This document shows, one piece after another, positions 38,434 through 46,563 of a stretch of 64,000 nt of DNA. The DNA comes from Streptomyces natalensis ATCC 27448. Lineage in GTDB: Bacteria; Actinomycetota; Actinomycetes; Streptomycetales; Streptomycetaceae. The number at the start of each line of letters is the position of its first letter. Position 1 is the stretch's first letter. The DNA lies in the NCBI RefSeq assembly GCF_000935125.1, contig NZ_JRKI01000061.1, positions 496,001 through 560,000 of the forward strand, read 5' to 3'. A program made the translations under genes and the position numbers. The notes under the pieces are model-generated. The model had not been told where the DNA came from. It was given only the letters and a program-made list of their open reading frames with translations, and did not search any database.

Positions 38434-38474
38434 CCGATGCGGGGAGCATCCCTGTAACACTGCCACGCGCTTCT

Positions 38475-39263
38475 TCATTCCGAGACACCTGTTCCGATGC
38501 GCGAGACAAATGCGTCCCAGTGGCCGGGCAGTGACTCCCAGGCGTCCCCGGCGGTGCCCGTGGCCACGGCGGCCCGGCGGTCGGTGAGGTACACGGTGCC
38601 CGCGCCCTGCCAGCGGGCGATGCGCAGCGCCTCGTCCAGATGGCTACGGGGTACCCCGTGCACCAGGTGGCAGAACCGCTCGGGCGGATAGTCGGCGGTC
38701 CACTCGGCGACCTGCGAAAAGCGGTAGTCCGACCAGCCGCCGGCGAAGGTGACGAGCTGGTCGGCGGACTCGGCGTAGCCGGGGCAGGGGTGGCTGCCGT
38801 GGGCGAAGACCAGGTAGGTGTCCTCGCGCAGGGTCCGCAGACAGGTGGCGGCCTTCCGGACGGCGGGCAGCAGTGTCCGGTCCGTGGGACAGCGGTCCAG
38901 CCAGAAGCCGTCGACCCGGTACCACTCCAGGAAGCGGTGCGCATCGGAGATCAGCTCACTGAAGGGCCGGGCGCCGCGCCCGGTGTCCAGATGGCCGAGC
39001 ACCCGGACGCCGGTTTCCCGCAGGCGCGCGACGGCGGGCATGCAGTGCGGGTCGGGCCGGGCCCCGGGGCCGTTGGCGACATCGAGCACCGCCCAGTGGA
39101 CGGGCGCGACGCCCCGGGTCCCGGCGCCCCGGCAGCAGCGCAGCAGCTCGGCCCATTCGGTGGGCGCGAGCAGCGGATGGGCGAAGCCGGGGACGCCGAC
39201 GCCGAGCGGGGCGGGCCCGGTGGGGGCGCGGGTGAGGCCGGTGGGGGTGGTCAGATACGACAT
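38475..39263 (-). CDS. Spherulin-4-like (spherulation-specific family 4) putative glycoside hydrolase
   Basis: A 262-aa TIM-barrel protein of the spherulin-4 family, related to the fungal galactosaminogalactan hydrolase Sph3 and more distantly to the PelA hydrolase domain. Core strands read LGVGVPGFAHPLLAPTEW, GVAPVHWAVLDVANGPG, TGVRVLGHLDTGRG and YRVDGFWLDRCP. Asp123 in WLDR sits where the family's catalytic acid is expected, but the following residue is Arg, so the full acid pair is not evident. No signal peptide, unlike secreted relatives. GGAGG is 4 nt before the ATG, which lies inside the end of the epimerase gene (13-nt overlap), so the two are coupled. Confidence 0.85.
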   Translation of the reverse strand: MSYLTTPTGLTRAPTGPAPLGVGVPGFAHPLLAPTEWAELLRCCRGAGTRGVAPVHWAVLDVANGPGARPDPHCMPAVARLRETGVRVLGHLDTGRGARPFSELISDAHRFLEWYRVDGFWLDRCPTDRTLLPAVRKAATCLRTLREDTYLVFAHGSHPCPGYAESADQLVTFAGGWSDYRFSQVAEWTADYPPERFCHLVHGVPRSHLDEALRIARWQGAGTVYLTDRRAAVATGTAGDAWESLPGHWDAFVSRIGTGVSE

Positions 39264-40213
39264 GCGGCCTCCATCCAGATGTCGGCGAGGGACTCCTCCA
39301 GCCCGATCCGCGGGCGCCAGCCGAGCCGGTCGCGGGCGGTGCGCACATCGGCCTGCTGCCAGGTGCCGCAGCCGTCGGGGTAGGGGTAGGTGGCCGGCGG
39401 CCGCTCCATCGGGTGGTCGGCGCCGCCCTGGGGGCCGGGGATGACCAGGCGCGCGGGCGGGGAGTCCAGTTCGTGCAGGGCGCCGCCGAAGCCGGCGACC
39501 CGGGCCAGGACGGAGGCGGCCTCGCGCAGCCGTACGGCGCGGCCGGTGCCGATGTTGACCACGCCCTGGGCGGCGGACAGCGAGGCGGCGTGCACGGCGC
39601 GGGCGATGTCGCGGACGTCGACGAAGTCCCGCTGGACGCCGAGTCCGCCCAGTTTGAGCTCGCTGTCGCCGGCCTGCATGGCGCGGCGCATCGCCTCGGC
39701 GAGCCGGCCGAGCGGGGAGCCGGCCGGGGTGCCGGGGCCGACCGGCGAGAAGATCCGCAGGACGACGGCGTCCAGGCCGGAGCCCAGGACCAGTTCGGTG
39801 GCGGCCAGTTTGCTCACGCCGTAGGGGCCTCCGGGGCGCGGCACCGCGTCCTCGGCGGTGGAGGAGCCGGGCTGGGAGGGCCCGTACTCGGAGGCGCAGC
39901 CCAGCTGGACCAGGCGGGCGCCGCAGCCGCTGCGGCGCAGGGATTCGCAGATGGTGGCGACCGCGACGGTGTTGTGCCGGGTCAGTTCGCGGGCGCCGCC
40001 GCGGGTGGCGCCCGCGCAGTTGACGATCACGCCGGGGTGGACCGCGTCGAGGAAGCGGGTGAGCGCCCCGGGGCTGCCGGTGGCCAGGTCGAAGCGGACG
40101 TCGGCGTCGTCGCCGCGGCCCAGCGCGGTGAGCTGGACGGCGGGGTCGGCGAGCAGACGGTCGGCGACGAAACGGCCGAGGTAGCCGTTGGCGCCGATGA
40201 GCAGCACCCTCAT
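39251..40213 (-). CDS. NAD-dependent sugar epimerase/dehydratase (extended SDR)
   Basis: A 320-aa nucleotide-sugar enzyme. The Rossmann loop is GANGYLGRFV at residues 8-17; the catalytic set is S-E-Y (LGCASEYGP) and YGVSK; RIFSPVGPGTPAGSPLGRL is the substrate loop and GVQRDFVDVRDIARAVH the late motif. This fits a UDP- or dTDP-sugar 4-epimerase or reductase; the exact sugar cannot be read. The start ATG 40213 overlaps the stop of a tiny upstream ORF (ATGA). It lies in a four-gene cassette with a PelF-like glycosyltransferase, so it probably supplies the donor sugar. Confidence 0.88.
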   Translation of the reverse strand: MRVLLIGANGYLGRFVADRLLADPAVQLTALGRGDDADVRFDLATGSPGALTRFLDAVHPGVIVNCAGATRGGARELTRHNTVAVATICESLRRSGCGARLVQLGCASEYGPSQPGSSTAEDAVPRPGGPYGVSKLAATELVLGSGLDAVVLRIFSPVGPGTPAGSPLGRLAEAMRRAMQAGDSELKLGGLGVQRDFVDVRDIARAVHAASLSAAQGVVNIGTGRAVRLREAASVLARVAGFGGALHELDSPPARLVIPGPQGGADHPMERPPATYPYPDGCGTWQQADVRTARDRLGWRPRIGLEESLADIWMEAACRI

Positions 40214-40260
40214 CGTGCGGCCCCCCGGTGCCCGTGGTGTGCGGTGGGCTGGAGGTTCAT
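40210..40260 (-). CDS. Possible 16-aa leader peptide before the epimerase
   Basis: ATG 40260 preceded by AGGAG with 7 nt spacing opens a 17-codon frame (MNLQPTAHHGHRGAAR) whose TGA overlaps the epimerase ATG. The good ribosome-binding site and ATGA junction suggest it is translated and couples ribosomes onto the epimerase. It has two His-rich clusters and no known homologue in my memory. Confidence 0.4.
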   Translation of the reverse strand: MNLQPTAHHGHRGAAR

Positions 40261-40456
40261 GGTCGTGCTCCTAAGGCGGATCGAGGGAAGTGAACCGGCT
40301 TCGGCCGCGGGGTCGGCGTCCGCCCGCCGGGCGGGGGCCACGTGGGGGTGGGGGTGTGCGGCGAAGAGGACCGGGCGGCCGTGTCGGGGTGCCGCTCCGG
40401 GCGTGGTGCGTGGGGCGAGGGGGCTTGGAGGTGCGGGCCGGGGGGCGTCGGGAGGG

Positions 40457-41593
40457 TCACGGCCGGTCCGCCTCGGCGGCTGCGGCGGGCGAGTGCGCCC
40501 AGGCTCCGGTCAGTGCGCGCAGGCCGTACACGAGCAGGCCGGCGGCCGCGGCGGTGCAGGCGAGGGCGGGGACGGCGGCGGGTCCGGCGTGGCGGATCAG
40601 CGTCTCCACCGGGGAGCCGGCCGGGCTCAGACGGGGGAGCCGGGCCAGCAGCACCAGGGCGCAGGCGAGCGCCTCCAGGACGGCGGCGGTGGCCAGGCCC
40701 GTCGCGGCGGCGCGGGGGAAGCCGTGGACGGCCAGCAGCCGGGCGAGGAACAGCAGCGTTCCCAGGGCGGCGGCCGCGGCCAGATCCGTCGCTCCCGTAC
40801 CGCCGAGGACGGCTCGGGCGGCGGCCAGCAGCGCCACTTGGGCGACCAGGAAGGCGGCGGTGGCGCCGAGGAGCAACGGACGTACCCGGGAGGCGAGTTC
40901 GGCCAGGTCGCGGCTGGCGGCCAGGCCGCGCCGGCCGCGCACCGCGAACCAGCGGGCGCACCCGGTGGCGGGCACGACGGCGCAGACCAGGCCCAGGACG
41001 CTCGCGGCGGCGGCCCGGGGGTGCAGCGGCAGGTCAGGGCCGCCGCCGAGCAGTTCGGTCAGCAGCCAATGGCCGTAGACCGCCTGGCCGGTGGTCCAGC
41101 AGACCAGCAGCGCCGGCAGGCCCTTGTCGCGCACCCGCAGCGGGCCGGTGCGCAGGGCCAGCCGCAGGGCGAGGGCGACGAGCAGCACACCGGCCGCCTC
41201 GACGGCCGGGCGGACCAGGGGAGTTGTGGGGGCGGCGGCGCCGAACGCGGCGAGGGCCGCGGCGCACACCGCGCCGGGCAGCAGCTGGAGCGCGGTGCGC
41301 ACGCCCCGGGAGCGCGGTACGGGAACGGGTCCGGCGGCGGCCGGGCACGGGCCGGTCTCGACGCGCGGTACGCGGGCGTAGAGCTCCTCGGCAAGGGAGA
41401 AGACGTCGCGGTGGCGGAAGCGGGCGGCGGAGCGGTCGGTGACGCCGCTGGCCTCCAGGGCGGCGGCGATCTCCAGCGGGTCCACGGCGTGTTCGCACAG
41501 CTCCCGGTGGCGGTGCATCAGGGCCCGTACGGGGTCGGCGGGGCCCCGGCGCCCGGGGCGCGCGACGGCCTCCTTGCGGGTGGGCACGGTCAT
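40457..41593 (-). CDS. Polytopic membrane protein of the polysaccharide-like cassette, 378 aa
   Basis: Residues 1-110 are soluble (MTVPTRKEAVARPGRRGP, then an HRHRELCEH and HRDVFSLAEELYARVP helical region). The rest holds about nine hydrophobic helices, such as AVEAAGVLLVALALRLAL, PLLLGATAAFLVAQVALLAA and AALGTLLFLARLLAVHG. No named family recognised. The start overlaps the glycosyltransferase stop as ATGA. Its place next to a PelF-like enzyme suggests a PelG- or PelE-like role in exporting or anchoring the synthase, but sequence alone does not prove that. Confidence 0.75.
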   Translation of the reverse strand: MTVPTRKEAVARPGRRGPADPVRALMHRHRELCEHAVDPLEIAAALEASGVTDRSAARFRHRDVFSLAEELYARVPRVETGPCPAAAGPVPVPRSRGVRTALQLLPGAVCAAALAAFGAAAPTTPLVRPAVEAAGVLLVALALRLALRTGPLRVRDKGLPALLVCWTTGQAVYGHWLLTELLGGGPDLPLHPRAAAASVLGLVCAVVPATGCARWFAVRGRRGLAASRDLAELASRVRPLLLGATAAFLVAQVALLAAARAVLGGTGATDLAAAAALGTLLFLARLLAVHGFPRAAATGLATAAVLEALACALVLLARLPRLSPAGSPVETLIRHAGPAAVPALACTAAAAGLLVYGLRALTGAWAHSPAAAAEADRP

Positions 41594-43344
41594 GATCCCT
41601 CTCCTCTCCCTGCGGCCGGAGCGGCGGCCGCCCCGGCCATCGCCTCGTCGTCGGTCCGTTCCTCCCCCGCCGCCCAGCTGGGCGTGTGTCCCACGGTGGC
41701 CGCGGCCCAGCGGCCGGGGACATGGGATTCGGCGGGGCTGTCGAACGGCCGCGGCGCGCCTTCGGCGGCGGCCGGGCGGCCCGGGGCGTGGGAGATCAGC
41801 TCCAGGTAGATGCCACGAAATGCCGCGATGTTCTGCTCCACGGTGAACAGTTCGAGCGCCCGCGCACGCGCCGCCGCGCCCAGCCGGGCGCGTCTGCCGG
41901 GGTCGGCGAGCAGGGCGCGGCAGGCTTCGGCCAGGGCGCGCGGATTGCGCGGCGGGACCACCAGGCCGGTGCCGCCGATCACCTCGCAGACCGCGCCGGC
42001 GTCGGTGGAGACCGTGGCGCGGCCGGAGAGCATCGCCTCCACCAGGGAGCGCGGGAAGCCCTCGACGACGCTGGAGAGCACCAGGACGGCACCGGCGGCG
42101 TAGGCGTCCGCCAGGGTGGGCACGTCGGGCTCGCCGATCTCCTCGAAGCTGACCGGGTTCTCGCCGGCGGTGCGGTCGTCGGCGGCCTCGTCGGGGAAGA
42201 GCTGGGCGGCCAGCGCCTGGCACTGGGCGCGGTAGCCGGGCGAGCGGGGGCCGCCGGTGGTGCCGATGATGCGCAAGGCGGCCTCCGGCTCGGCCCGGCG
42301 GATGTCGGCGAAGGCGTGCAGCAGGCCGACGATGTCCTTGTCGGGGGTGAGGGCGCCGACCCACACCAGGGTCTTGGAGTCGCGGTCCGCGGTGTCCCCG
42401 ACGGCGGCGAAGGCGGTGGCGTCCATGCCGTCGTAGACGGTGCGCAGCCGGGCGGGGTCGGCGCCGCAGCGCAGCTGCCAGCGGCGGGCGTGGGTGTTGC
42501 CGGGGGTGATCAGCGCCGCCTGGGCGTAGATCTCGGCGGCCAGCGCCCGTTGGAAGGCGGCGAGCAGGGCGCGCACCGGCGCGGTCAGGGGGGCTGTGGC
42601 GCGTGCGAGGTAGTGCTCGCGCAGCCGTACGCCGTATTCGGTGACCAGCAGCGGGGTGCCGAAGAAGCGTTTGGCCAGCAGTCCGGGGAGGGCGGCCGCT
42701 CCGCCGGAGGCGGCGTGGCACAGGTCGGCGCCGTCCAGGCCGCCGGGGGCCGGTCCGTACCAGTCCAGGGAGAGCGGGCGCAGGGCGCGTTCGAGGTGTT
42801 CGGTGACGGTGAGCAGATCGCGCAGCGGGGCGCCGTGGGCGGCGGGCAGGGCGCGGGGGCCGCGGCAGGCGGCCTGCAGGATGCGTACGGCGTCCTCGGA
42901 GCGCAGCAGGCGGGGCAGCCGGCCGTGGCTGCGGGCGAGGTCGGCGAGGCCGTAGAGGCCGGCGGCGAAACGGTCCGCCTTGTCGATCATGGGACCGTCT
43001 CCGGGGCCGGTTCCGGGCGGACGGTCCCAGGTCAGCGCCGCGGCGAGGGCGCCGAAGTGCTCGGCAAACAGCCGCCGTTCGCGGCGTTTGCAGAGGCGGC
43101 CGCGGCGTTCCTCGGCGGCGCGGCGGTGCGCCTCGGGGAAGGCACCCCACAGCGGCGCGGTGTGCGCCAGGCGCGCGTGGGCGGGCAGCGCGGGCGGGTG
43201 TCCGGTCTCCTGGCGGGGGTGGGTGGTCAGGGCGTACACCGCGAAGTCATGGCCGGTGAGCCCGCGCACGAGCCGGTCGCACCACGCGTGCGGCGCACCG
43301 GTCGCATACGGGTAGCCACCCTCGGTGAGCAGTGCGATGCGCAC
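41590..43344 (-). CDS. GT4 glycosyltransferase with DUF3492, PelF-like
   Basis: A 584-aa GT-B enzyme. The N-terminal DUF3492-type domain starts RIALLTEGGYPYATGAPHAW, close to the LLxEGxYPYxxGG-x-SxW pattern of PelF. The GT4 half has LVWVGALTPDKDIVGLLHAF, RIIGTTGG and the E-x7-E motif EGFPRSLVEAM. The last 70 residues are Ala/Pro-rich and disordered. No signal peptide or membrane helix, as for cytoplasmic PelF, which polymerises N-acetylgalactosamine-rich Pel from UDP-sugars. GTG 43344 follows a G-rich ribosome-binding site. First gene of the cassette, with a strong palindrome about 80-120 bp upstream. Confidence 0.88.
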   Translation of the reverse strand: MRIALLTEGGYPYATGAPHAWCDRLVRGLTGHDFAVYALTTHPRQETGHPPALPAHARLAHTAPLWGAFPEAHRRAAEERRGRLCKRRERRLFAEHFGALAAALTWDRPPGTGPGDGPMIDKADRFAAGLYGLADLARSHGRLPRLLRSEDAVRILQAACRGPRALPAAHGAPLRDLLTVTEHLERALRPLSLDWYGPAPGGLDGADLCHAASGGAAALPGLLAKRFFGTPLLVTEYGVRLREHYLARATAPLTAPVRALLAAFQRALAAEIYAQAALITPGNTHARRWQLRCGADPARLRTVYDGMDATAFAAVGDTADRDSKTLVWVGALTPDKDIVGLLHAFADIRRAEPEAALRIIGTTGGPRSPGYRAQCQALAAQLFPDEAADDRTAGENPVSFEEIGEPDVPTLADAYAAGAVLVLSSVVEGFPRSLVEAMLSGRATVSTDAGAVCEVIGGTGLVVPPRNPRALAEACRALLADPGRRARLGAAARARALELFTVEQNIAAFRGIYLELISHAPGRPAAAEGAPRPFDSPAESHVPGRWAAATVGHTPSWAAGEERTDDEAMAGAAAAPAAGRGEGS

Positions 43345-43491
43345 GAGTGCACCCCGCCCTTCCTGTCGGTGTCACTGGGCCGACGGCATGGCCGTCACCT
43401 GCAGGAAGAAGCTATGCAACCGGCCCGGTGGCGTGATGGACGGTTGTCCATCGCGCCACCGGAAGGGGTGAACGCGCGTGACTTTCCACCC
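43345..43491. promoter_or_regulatory. Regulatory region of the polysaccharide-like cassette
   Basis: This 147-bp spacer contains the 38-nt inverted repeat at 43425-43462 and, just downstream on the minus strand, TAGCTT (43409-43414) as a possible -10. The repeat would then cover the -35 region. Confidence 0.45.
43425..43462. repeat. 38-nt near-perfect palindrome upstream of the glycosyltransferase
   Basis: CCGGTGGCG-T-GATGGAC (43425-43441), loop GGTT, GTCCATC-G-CGCCACCGG (43446-43462): 16 Watson-Crick pairs plus one T-G. It could be an operator, or a stem-loop ending the upstream DUF3152 transcript. Confidence 0.75.
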
Positions 43492-43689
43492 CTAGGGGCG
43501 TTTCGCCGCGCTATGTGCCTGTCGGGCGGCGGCCCGCAGTGCGCGCCGATCTGCGGCGAGGCGGGCATCGAGCACCGGCACGGCCGCCGACGACCCCTGG
43601 GTGCAGGGGTGTTCGGGACGCTCGTACACGGTGTCGACCGGGGTCTGCTGCACCCGGCACCCGGCGTGCATCGCCGCGCCGGGGCTCAC
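43492..43689 (-). CDS. Small basic protein coupled to the DUF3152 gene, 65 aa
   Basis: GTG 43689 overlaps the DUF3152 stop as GTGA. Codons have the high third-position GC of real genes here. The protein has two Cys (AGCRVQ and EHPCTQG) and an Arg/Ala-rich C-terminal helix ending HSAAKRP. Function unknown; an internal ATG at 43671 would give 59 aa. Confidence 0.5.
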   Translation of the reverse strand: MSPGAAMHAGCRVQQTPVDTVYERPEHPCTQGSSAAVPVLDARLAADRRALRAAARQAHSAAKRP

Positions 43690-45053
43690 CTGGCGACCGG
43701 ATACGGCCAGGAGTTGGGCCGGCAGGTCACCCCGTCGGTCGTCAGGAACTTCGTCTGCTGCATCATCACCGGCGCGAGCGCGCCCTGTTTGCGGCACGCC
43801 TCGTGGTTGTGCCCGAGGCGGTGGCCGACCTCGTGGTTGATGAGCATCTGACGGTAGGCGAGCATCTTGTCGGGGCCGTAGGTCTGGGCGCCCTGTGCCC
43901 ACCGGTAGGCGTTGATCATGACCCGGTTGGTGGCCGCCGAATCGCAGGAGACGTTCTCCTCGGCGGTGTCCAGACCTGATTTGGCGCACCACTTGGCCGT
44001 CGTCCCGGGGCTGGCCAGCGTGATCACGAAGTCGGCGGGGCCGGAGGCCACCCGCTGGAAGGTCCGCACCCCGCCGTGTGCCCAACTGCGGTCGTCGTTG
44101 AGGGTCTTGTGCACCGCCTCGGCGAAGAGGTCGCCGTCCAGCGGCATCCCCTCCTCCATATCGACGCGGTAGCGCAGCACCTTGCCACGGCCGGGCGCCT
44201 TGGCGTCCCCGCCCACCGGCTTGAACTTCCCACTGGCCGTCAGCCGGGCATCCAGCGGGAAGCGCTGCGTCATCTGCGTCGCGTACGAGGCGGCCTTGGC
44301 GTCCTGGGCGGGCCGGTCGTGCGAACGGGAGGCCTCGCCGTCGGCCCCGTCGCCGTGGTCCGTGCCGACCGGATGCTGCGGCGTTCCCTCGTCCTTGTGC
44401 CGGTCGGCGACCTGGCCCGCGATGACCACGGCGAGCACGGTCGTCACCGCCGCGGCGGCCGCGCCGGTGACGGTGCGGCCCTTGGTGCCCGGACGGGCGC
44501 GGTCCGGCGCCCCGGGGTCCGCCGGATCGTCCGCCTCGTCCCCTTCGGCGCCGGGCTCCGCGTCCAGCACATCGATCTCGTCGCGGTCGAAGACCACCGA
44601 CCGTCCGGTGAAACGGCCGCCGGGGGGTATCCCGTCGGCCGGTGCGCCCGCCGCGGGGGCGGGGGCGCCGGCCCGGAAGACGTCGTCGTCGAAGGCGTCG
44701 AGGTACTCCGGCCGCGGCCCCGGTGCGCCGTACGGCCCGCCGACCACGCCCTGGACGGCGCCCGGCGCGGCGCGGCCGCCCATCGGAGCGCCCGGCGCCC
44801 GGGCCGTCCGCGGGCGGGGGATACGCGGTGCGTCCGGCGCCGGGACATCGCCCCAGCCGCCGCCGGGCTCGCGCTGTTCGGGGTGGCCGCTGCGGACCTC
44901 GGCGGCCGGGTCGCCGGCGAGCTCCTGGCGGCGACGGCGGCCGGGTCCGGAGCCCGGCGCGGGGGCCGTGCCGTGCGGCGGGCCCGGGGGGCCGGACGTC
45001 CCCGGAAAGTCGTCTGCGGCCTCCGGCCGGCCCCGGCGGCTATGGCGTCCCAC
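43686..45053 (-). CDS. DUF3152 membrane-anchored zinc metalloprotease-like protein
   Basis: A 455-aa protein. The N-terminal 200 residues are disordered and Pro/Gly/Asp-rich, then one membrane helix (TGAAAAAVTTVLAVVIAG) and an extracellular domain of the DUF3152 family with the metzincin-type site NHEVGHRLGHNHEAC. The domain also contains RYRVDMEEGMPLDGDLFAEA and NRVMINAYRWAQGA. Two Cys pairs may form disulfides. GTG 45053 lies 8 nt after the alpha/beta hydrolase stop, with AGGAG inside that gene. The mycobacterial counterpart (Rv3207c, from memory) is also between moeZ and a TetR gene. Confidence 0.88.
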   Translation of the reverse strand: MGRHSRRGRPEAADDFPGTSGPPGPPHGTAPAPGSGPGRRRRQELAGDPAAEVRSGHPEQREPGGGWGDVPAPDAPRIPRPRTARAPGAPMGGRAAPGAVQGVVGGPYGAPGPRPEYLDAFDDDVFRAGAPAPAAGAPADGIPPGGRFTGRSVVFDRDEIDVLDAEPGAEGDEADDPADPGAPDRARPGTKGRTVTGAAAAAVTTVLAVVIAGQVADRHKDEGTPQHPVGTDHGDGADGEASRSHDRPAQDAKAASYATQMTQRFPLDARLTASGKFKPVGGDAKAPGRGKVLRYRVDMEEGMPLDGDLFAEAVHKTLNDDRSWAHGGVRTFQRVASGPADFVITLASPGTTAKWCAKSGLDTAEENVSCDSAATNRVMINAYRWAQGAQTYGPDKMLAYRQMLINHEVGHRLGHNHEACRKQGALAPVMMQQTKFLTTDGVTCRPNSWPYPVAR

Positions 45054-45061
45054 GGCGCGTG

Positions 45062-46060
45062 TCAGCTCCTGCCCGCATCGGCGGTCTCGTCGGGGTGGGC
45101 ATCGAGCAGTTCGCGCACCGCCCGCGCCACCGCTTCCGGGTACTCCATCATCGCCACGTGCCCCGCCTCCGGCAGTGTCAGCAGCCGCGAACCGCGGAAC
45201 GCGGCGGCCGCCCGCCGCGCCATCCGGGGCGCGACCAGGCGGTCGCGCCCACCGTAGACGAGAAGCGTCGGGGCCAGTACCCGTTCGGCCTGACGCCATG
45301 GATTGTGCTGCCCGCCGAGGGTGTAGGAGTTGACCAGCCCGCGGGCGGAGCGCTCCATCACCTCCCAGAAATACGGGAGTTGGAGCCGCCGCGCATATTC
45401 GTCGACGGCGTTGCGCAGCCCCTCGGGGGTGACCCGCGCCGGGTCGCCGTAGCACAGGGCCAGCACCTCGCGGGTGCGGCGCTCGGGGCTCCAGTCGCGG
45501 GTGAGGCGGGAGAAGAGCCGGGCCACGCCGGGCACCGCGAGCAGCGCGGTGGGCACCGCCGTCAGCTGCGGCCGCAGCTCGGGCAGCGCCGGTGAGATCA
45601 GGGTGAGGGTGCGCACCAGGTCCGGGCGGGCGGCGGCCACCCGGGCCGTGGCGGCGCCACCCATGGAATTGCCGATGAGGTGGACCGGGCCGCGGCCGGT
45701 GGCGTCCAGATAGCGGACGACCGCCCGGGCCTGCGCCGGGACGGAGTAGTTGCCGTCGTCCGGGGGCGGCGAGTGGCCGAAGCCGGGCAGATCGAGCGCC
45801 TCGCCGTCGAGCCGGTCGGCGAGCAGCGGCATCAGCGCGGACCAGTTCTGCGAGGACCCGCCGAGCCCGTGGACGTAGAGGGCGGGCTCGCGCCCGTCGG
45901 GTGCCGCCTCGCCGTCGGGAGCGGGCGCGCGCACGGACAGGGAGAGCCCCGACAGGGTCACGCAGCGCACCGTCTCCGCCGCGCCCGCCCGGGACCCGGG
46001 CCCGGCCGGGGGCACCGTAGGAGCGGCGGCACGGGTGTCCGGCGAGTCGGTCGAAGACAT
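45062..46060 (-). CDS. Alpha/beta hydrolase
   Basis: A 332-aa hydrolase with oxyanion-hole ALYVHGLGGSSQNW, nucleophile Ser in LIGNSMGG, acid Asp in VYGGRDRLV and His in EAGHVAMMEYP. DLPGFGHSPPP is the usual loop after strand 4. The first 45 residues are Ala/Pro-rich and probably disordered. TAACAT lies 7 nt before the ATG, indicating a leaderless transcript. It is transcribed with the DUF3152 gene. Substrate unknown; lipase, esterase or haloperoxidase-type chemistry are all possible. Confidence 0.9.
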   Translation of the reverse strand: MSSTDSPDTRAAAPTVPPAGPGSRAGAAETVRCVTLSGLSLSVRAPAPDGEAAPDGREPALYVHGLGGSSQNWSALMPLLADRLDGEALDLPGFGHSPPPDDGNYSVPAQARAVVRYLDATGRGPVHLIGNSMGGAATARVAAARPDLVRTLTLISPALPELRPQLTAVPTALLAVPGVARLFSRLTRDWSPERRTREVLALCYGDPARVTPEGLRNAVDEYARRLQLPYFWEVMERSARGLVNSYTLGGQHNPWRQAERVLAPTLLVYGGRDRLVAPRMARRAAAAFRGSRLLTLPEAGHVAMMEYPEAVARAVRELLDAHPDETADAGRS

Positions 46061-46067
46061 GCAGTCG

Positions 46068-46114
46068 ATGTTACGAGACGATCACGCCCCCGATTGTGTG
46101 TTCGCGGTCACACA
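46068..46114 (-). promoter_or_regulatory. Leaderless promoter of the alpha/beta hydrolase, with upstream repeat
   Basis: TAACAT (46068-46073), 7 nt from the ATG. Upstream, GTGTGT and ACACAC around 46095-46114 form a short inverted repeat in the divergent spacer. Confidence 0.5.
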
Positions 46115-46142
46115 CCGCATCGCGCTGCCGGCGCCCCTCTCC

Positions 46143-46148
46143 TAGGCT
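46143..46148 (+). promoter_or_regulatory. -10 box of the small acidic protein gene
   Basis: TAGGCT, followed by a leader of about 45 nt with GGGAG before the ATG at 46197. Confidence 0.45.
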
Positions 46149-46196
46149 CGTATCAAGGGCAGCCGCCCCGGCCCCTGTGGGAGAAAGGGAGCCACC

Positions 46197-46415
46197 ATGC
46201 CCGCGGATCCGACCGAACCGGACACGTTTGAGGACGACAGCGACATGACGGAATTCGACGTGGAAGCGCCCGAGAACGACGCCGCCGAACAGCACGCCGA
46301 GCTCGCACCGCAGCACGACGAACCCCTGACCGGCGCCGACCGTGCCGCCGCCAATGAGGCAGATCTCGCCGAACAGGCTCGTGTGGTGGAATTCAACGAA
46401 GACGAATACCGATGA
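46197..46415 (+). CDS. Small acidic protein, 72 aa
   Basis: A highly acidic protein (over 30 percent Asp and Glu) with no hydrophobic segment or Cys, beginning MPADPTEPDTFEDDSDMTEF and ending ARVVEFNEDEYR. It is likely disordered. GGGAG with 7 nt spacing supports the start, and a TAGGCT -10 box lies upstream. Function unknown. It is followed by a TetR gene on the same strand after 148 bp. Confidence 0.72.
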   Translation: MPADPTEPDTFEDDSDMTEFDVEAPENDAAEQHAELAPQHDEPLTGADRAAANEADLAEQARVVEFNEDEYR

Positions 46416-46563
46416 CCTGGGCCGTTATGTCGGCTTCGGCCGGCGGTCCGGTGCAGAAATTCTGGCCTGGGACCACGCACAGCCGCGTTACCCAAAAGTA
46501 CGATGGCGGGCGCGGTGCACCCTCTTGTGCCGGCCGCGTACGGAACAACTTCTGGGAGGCAGC

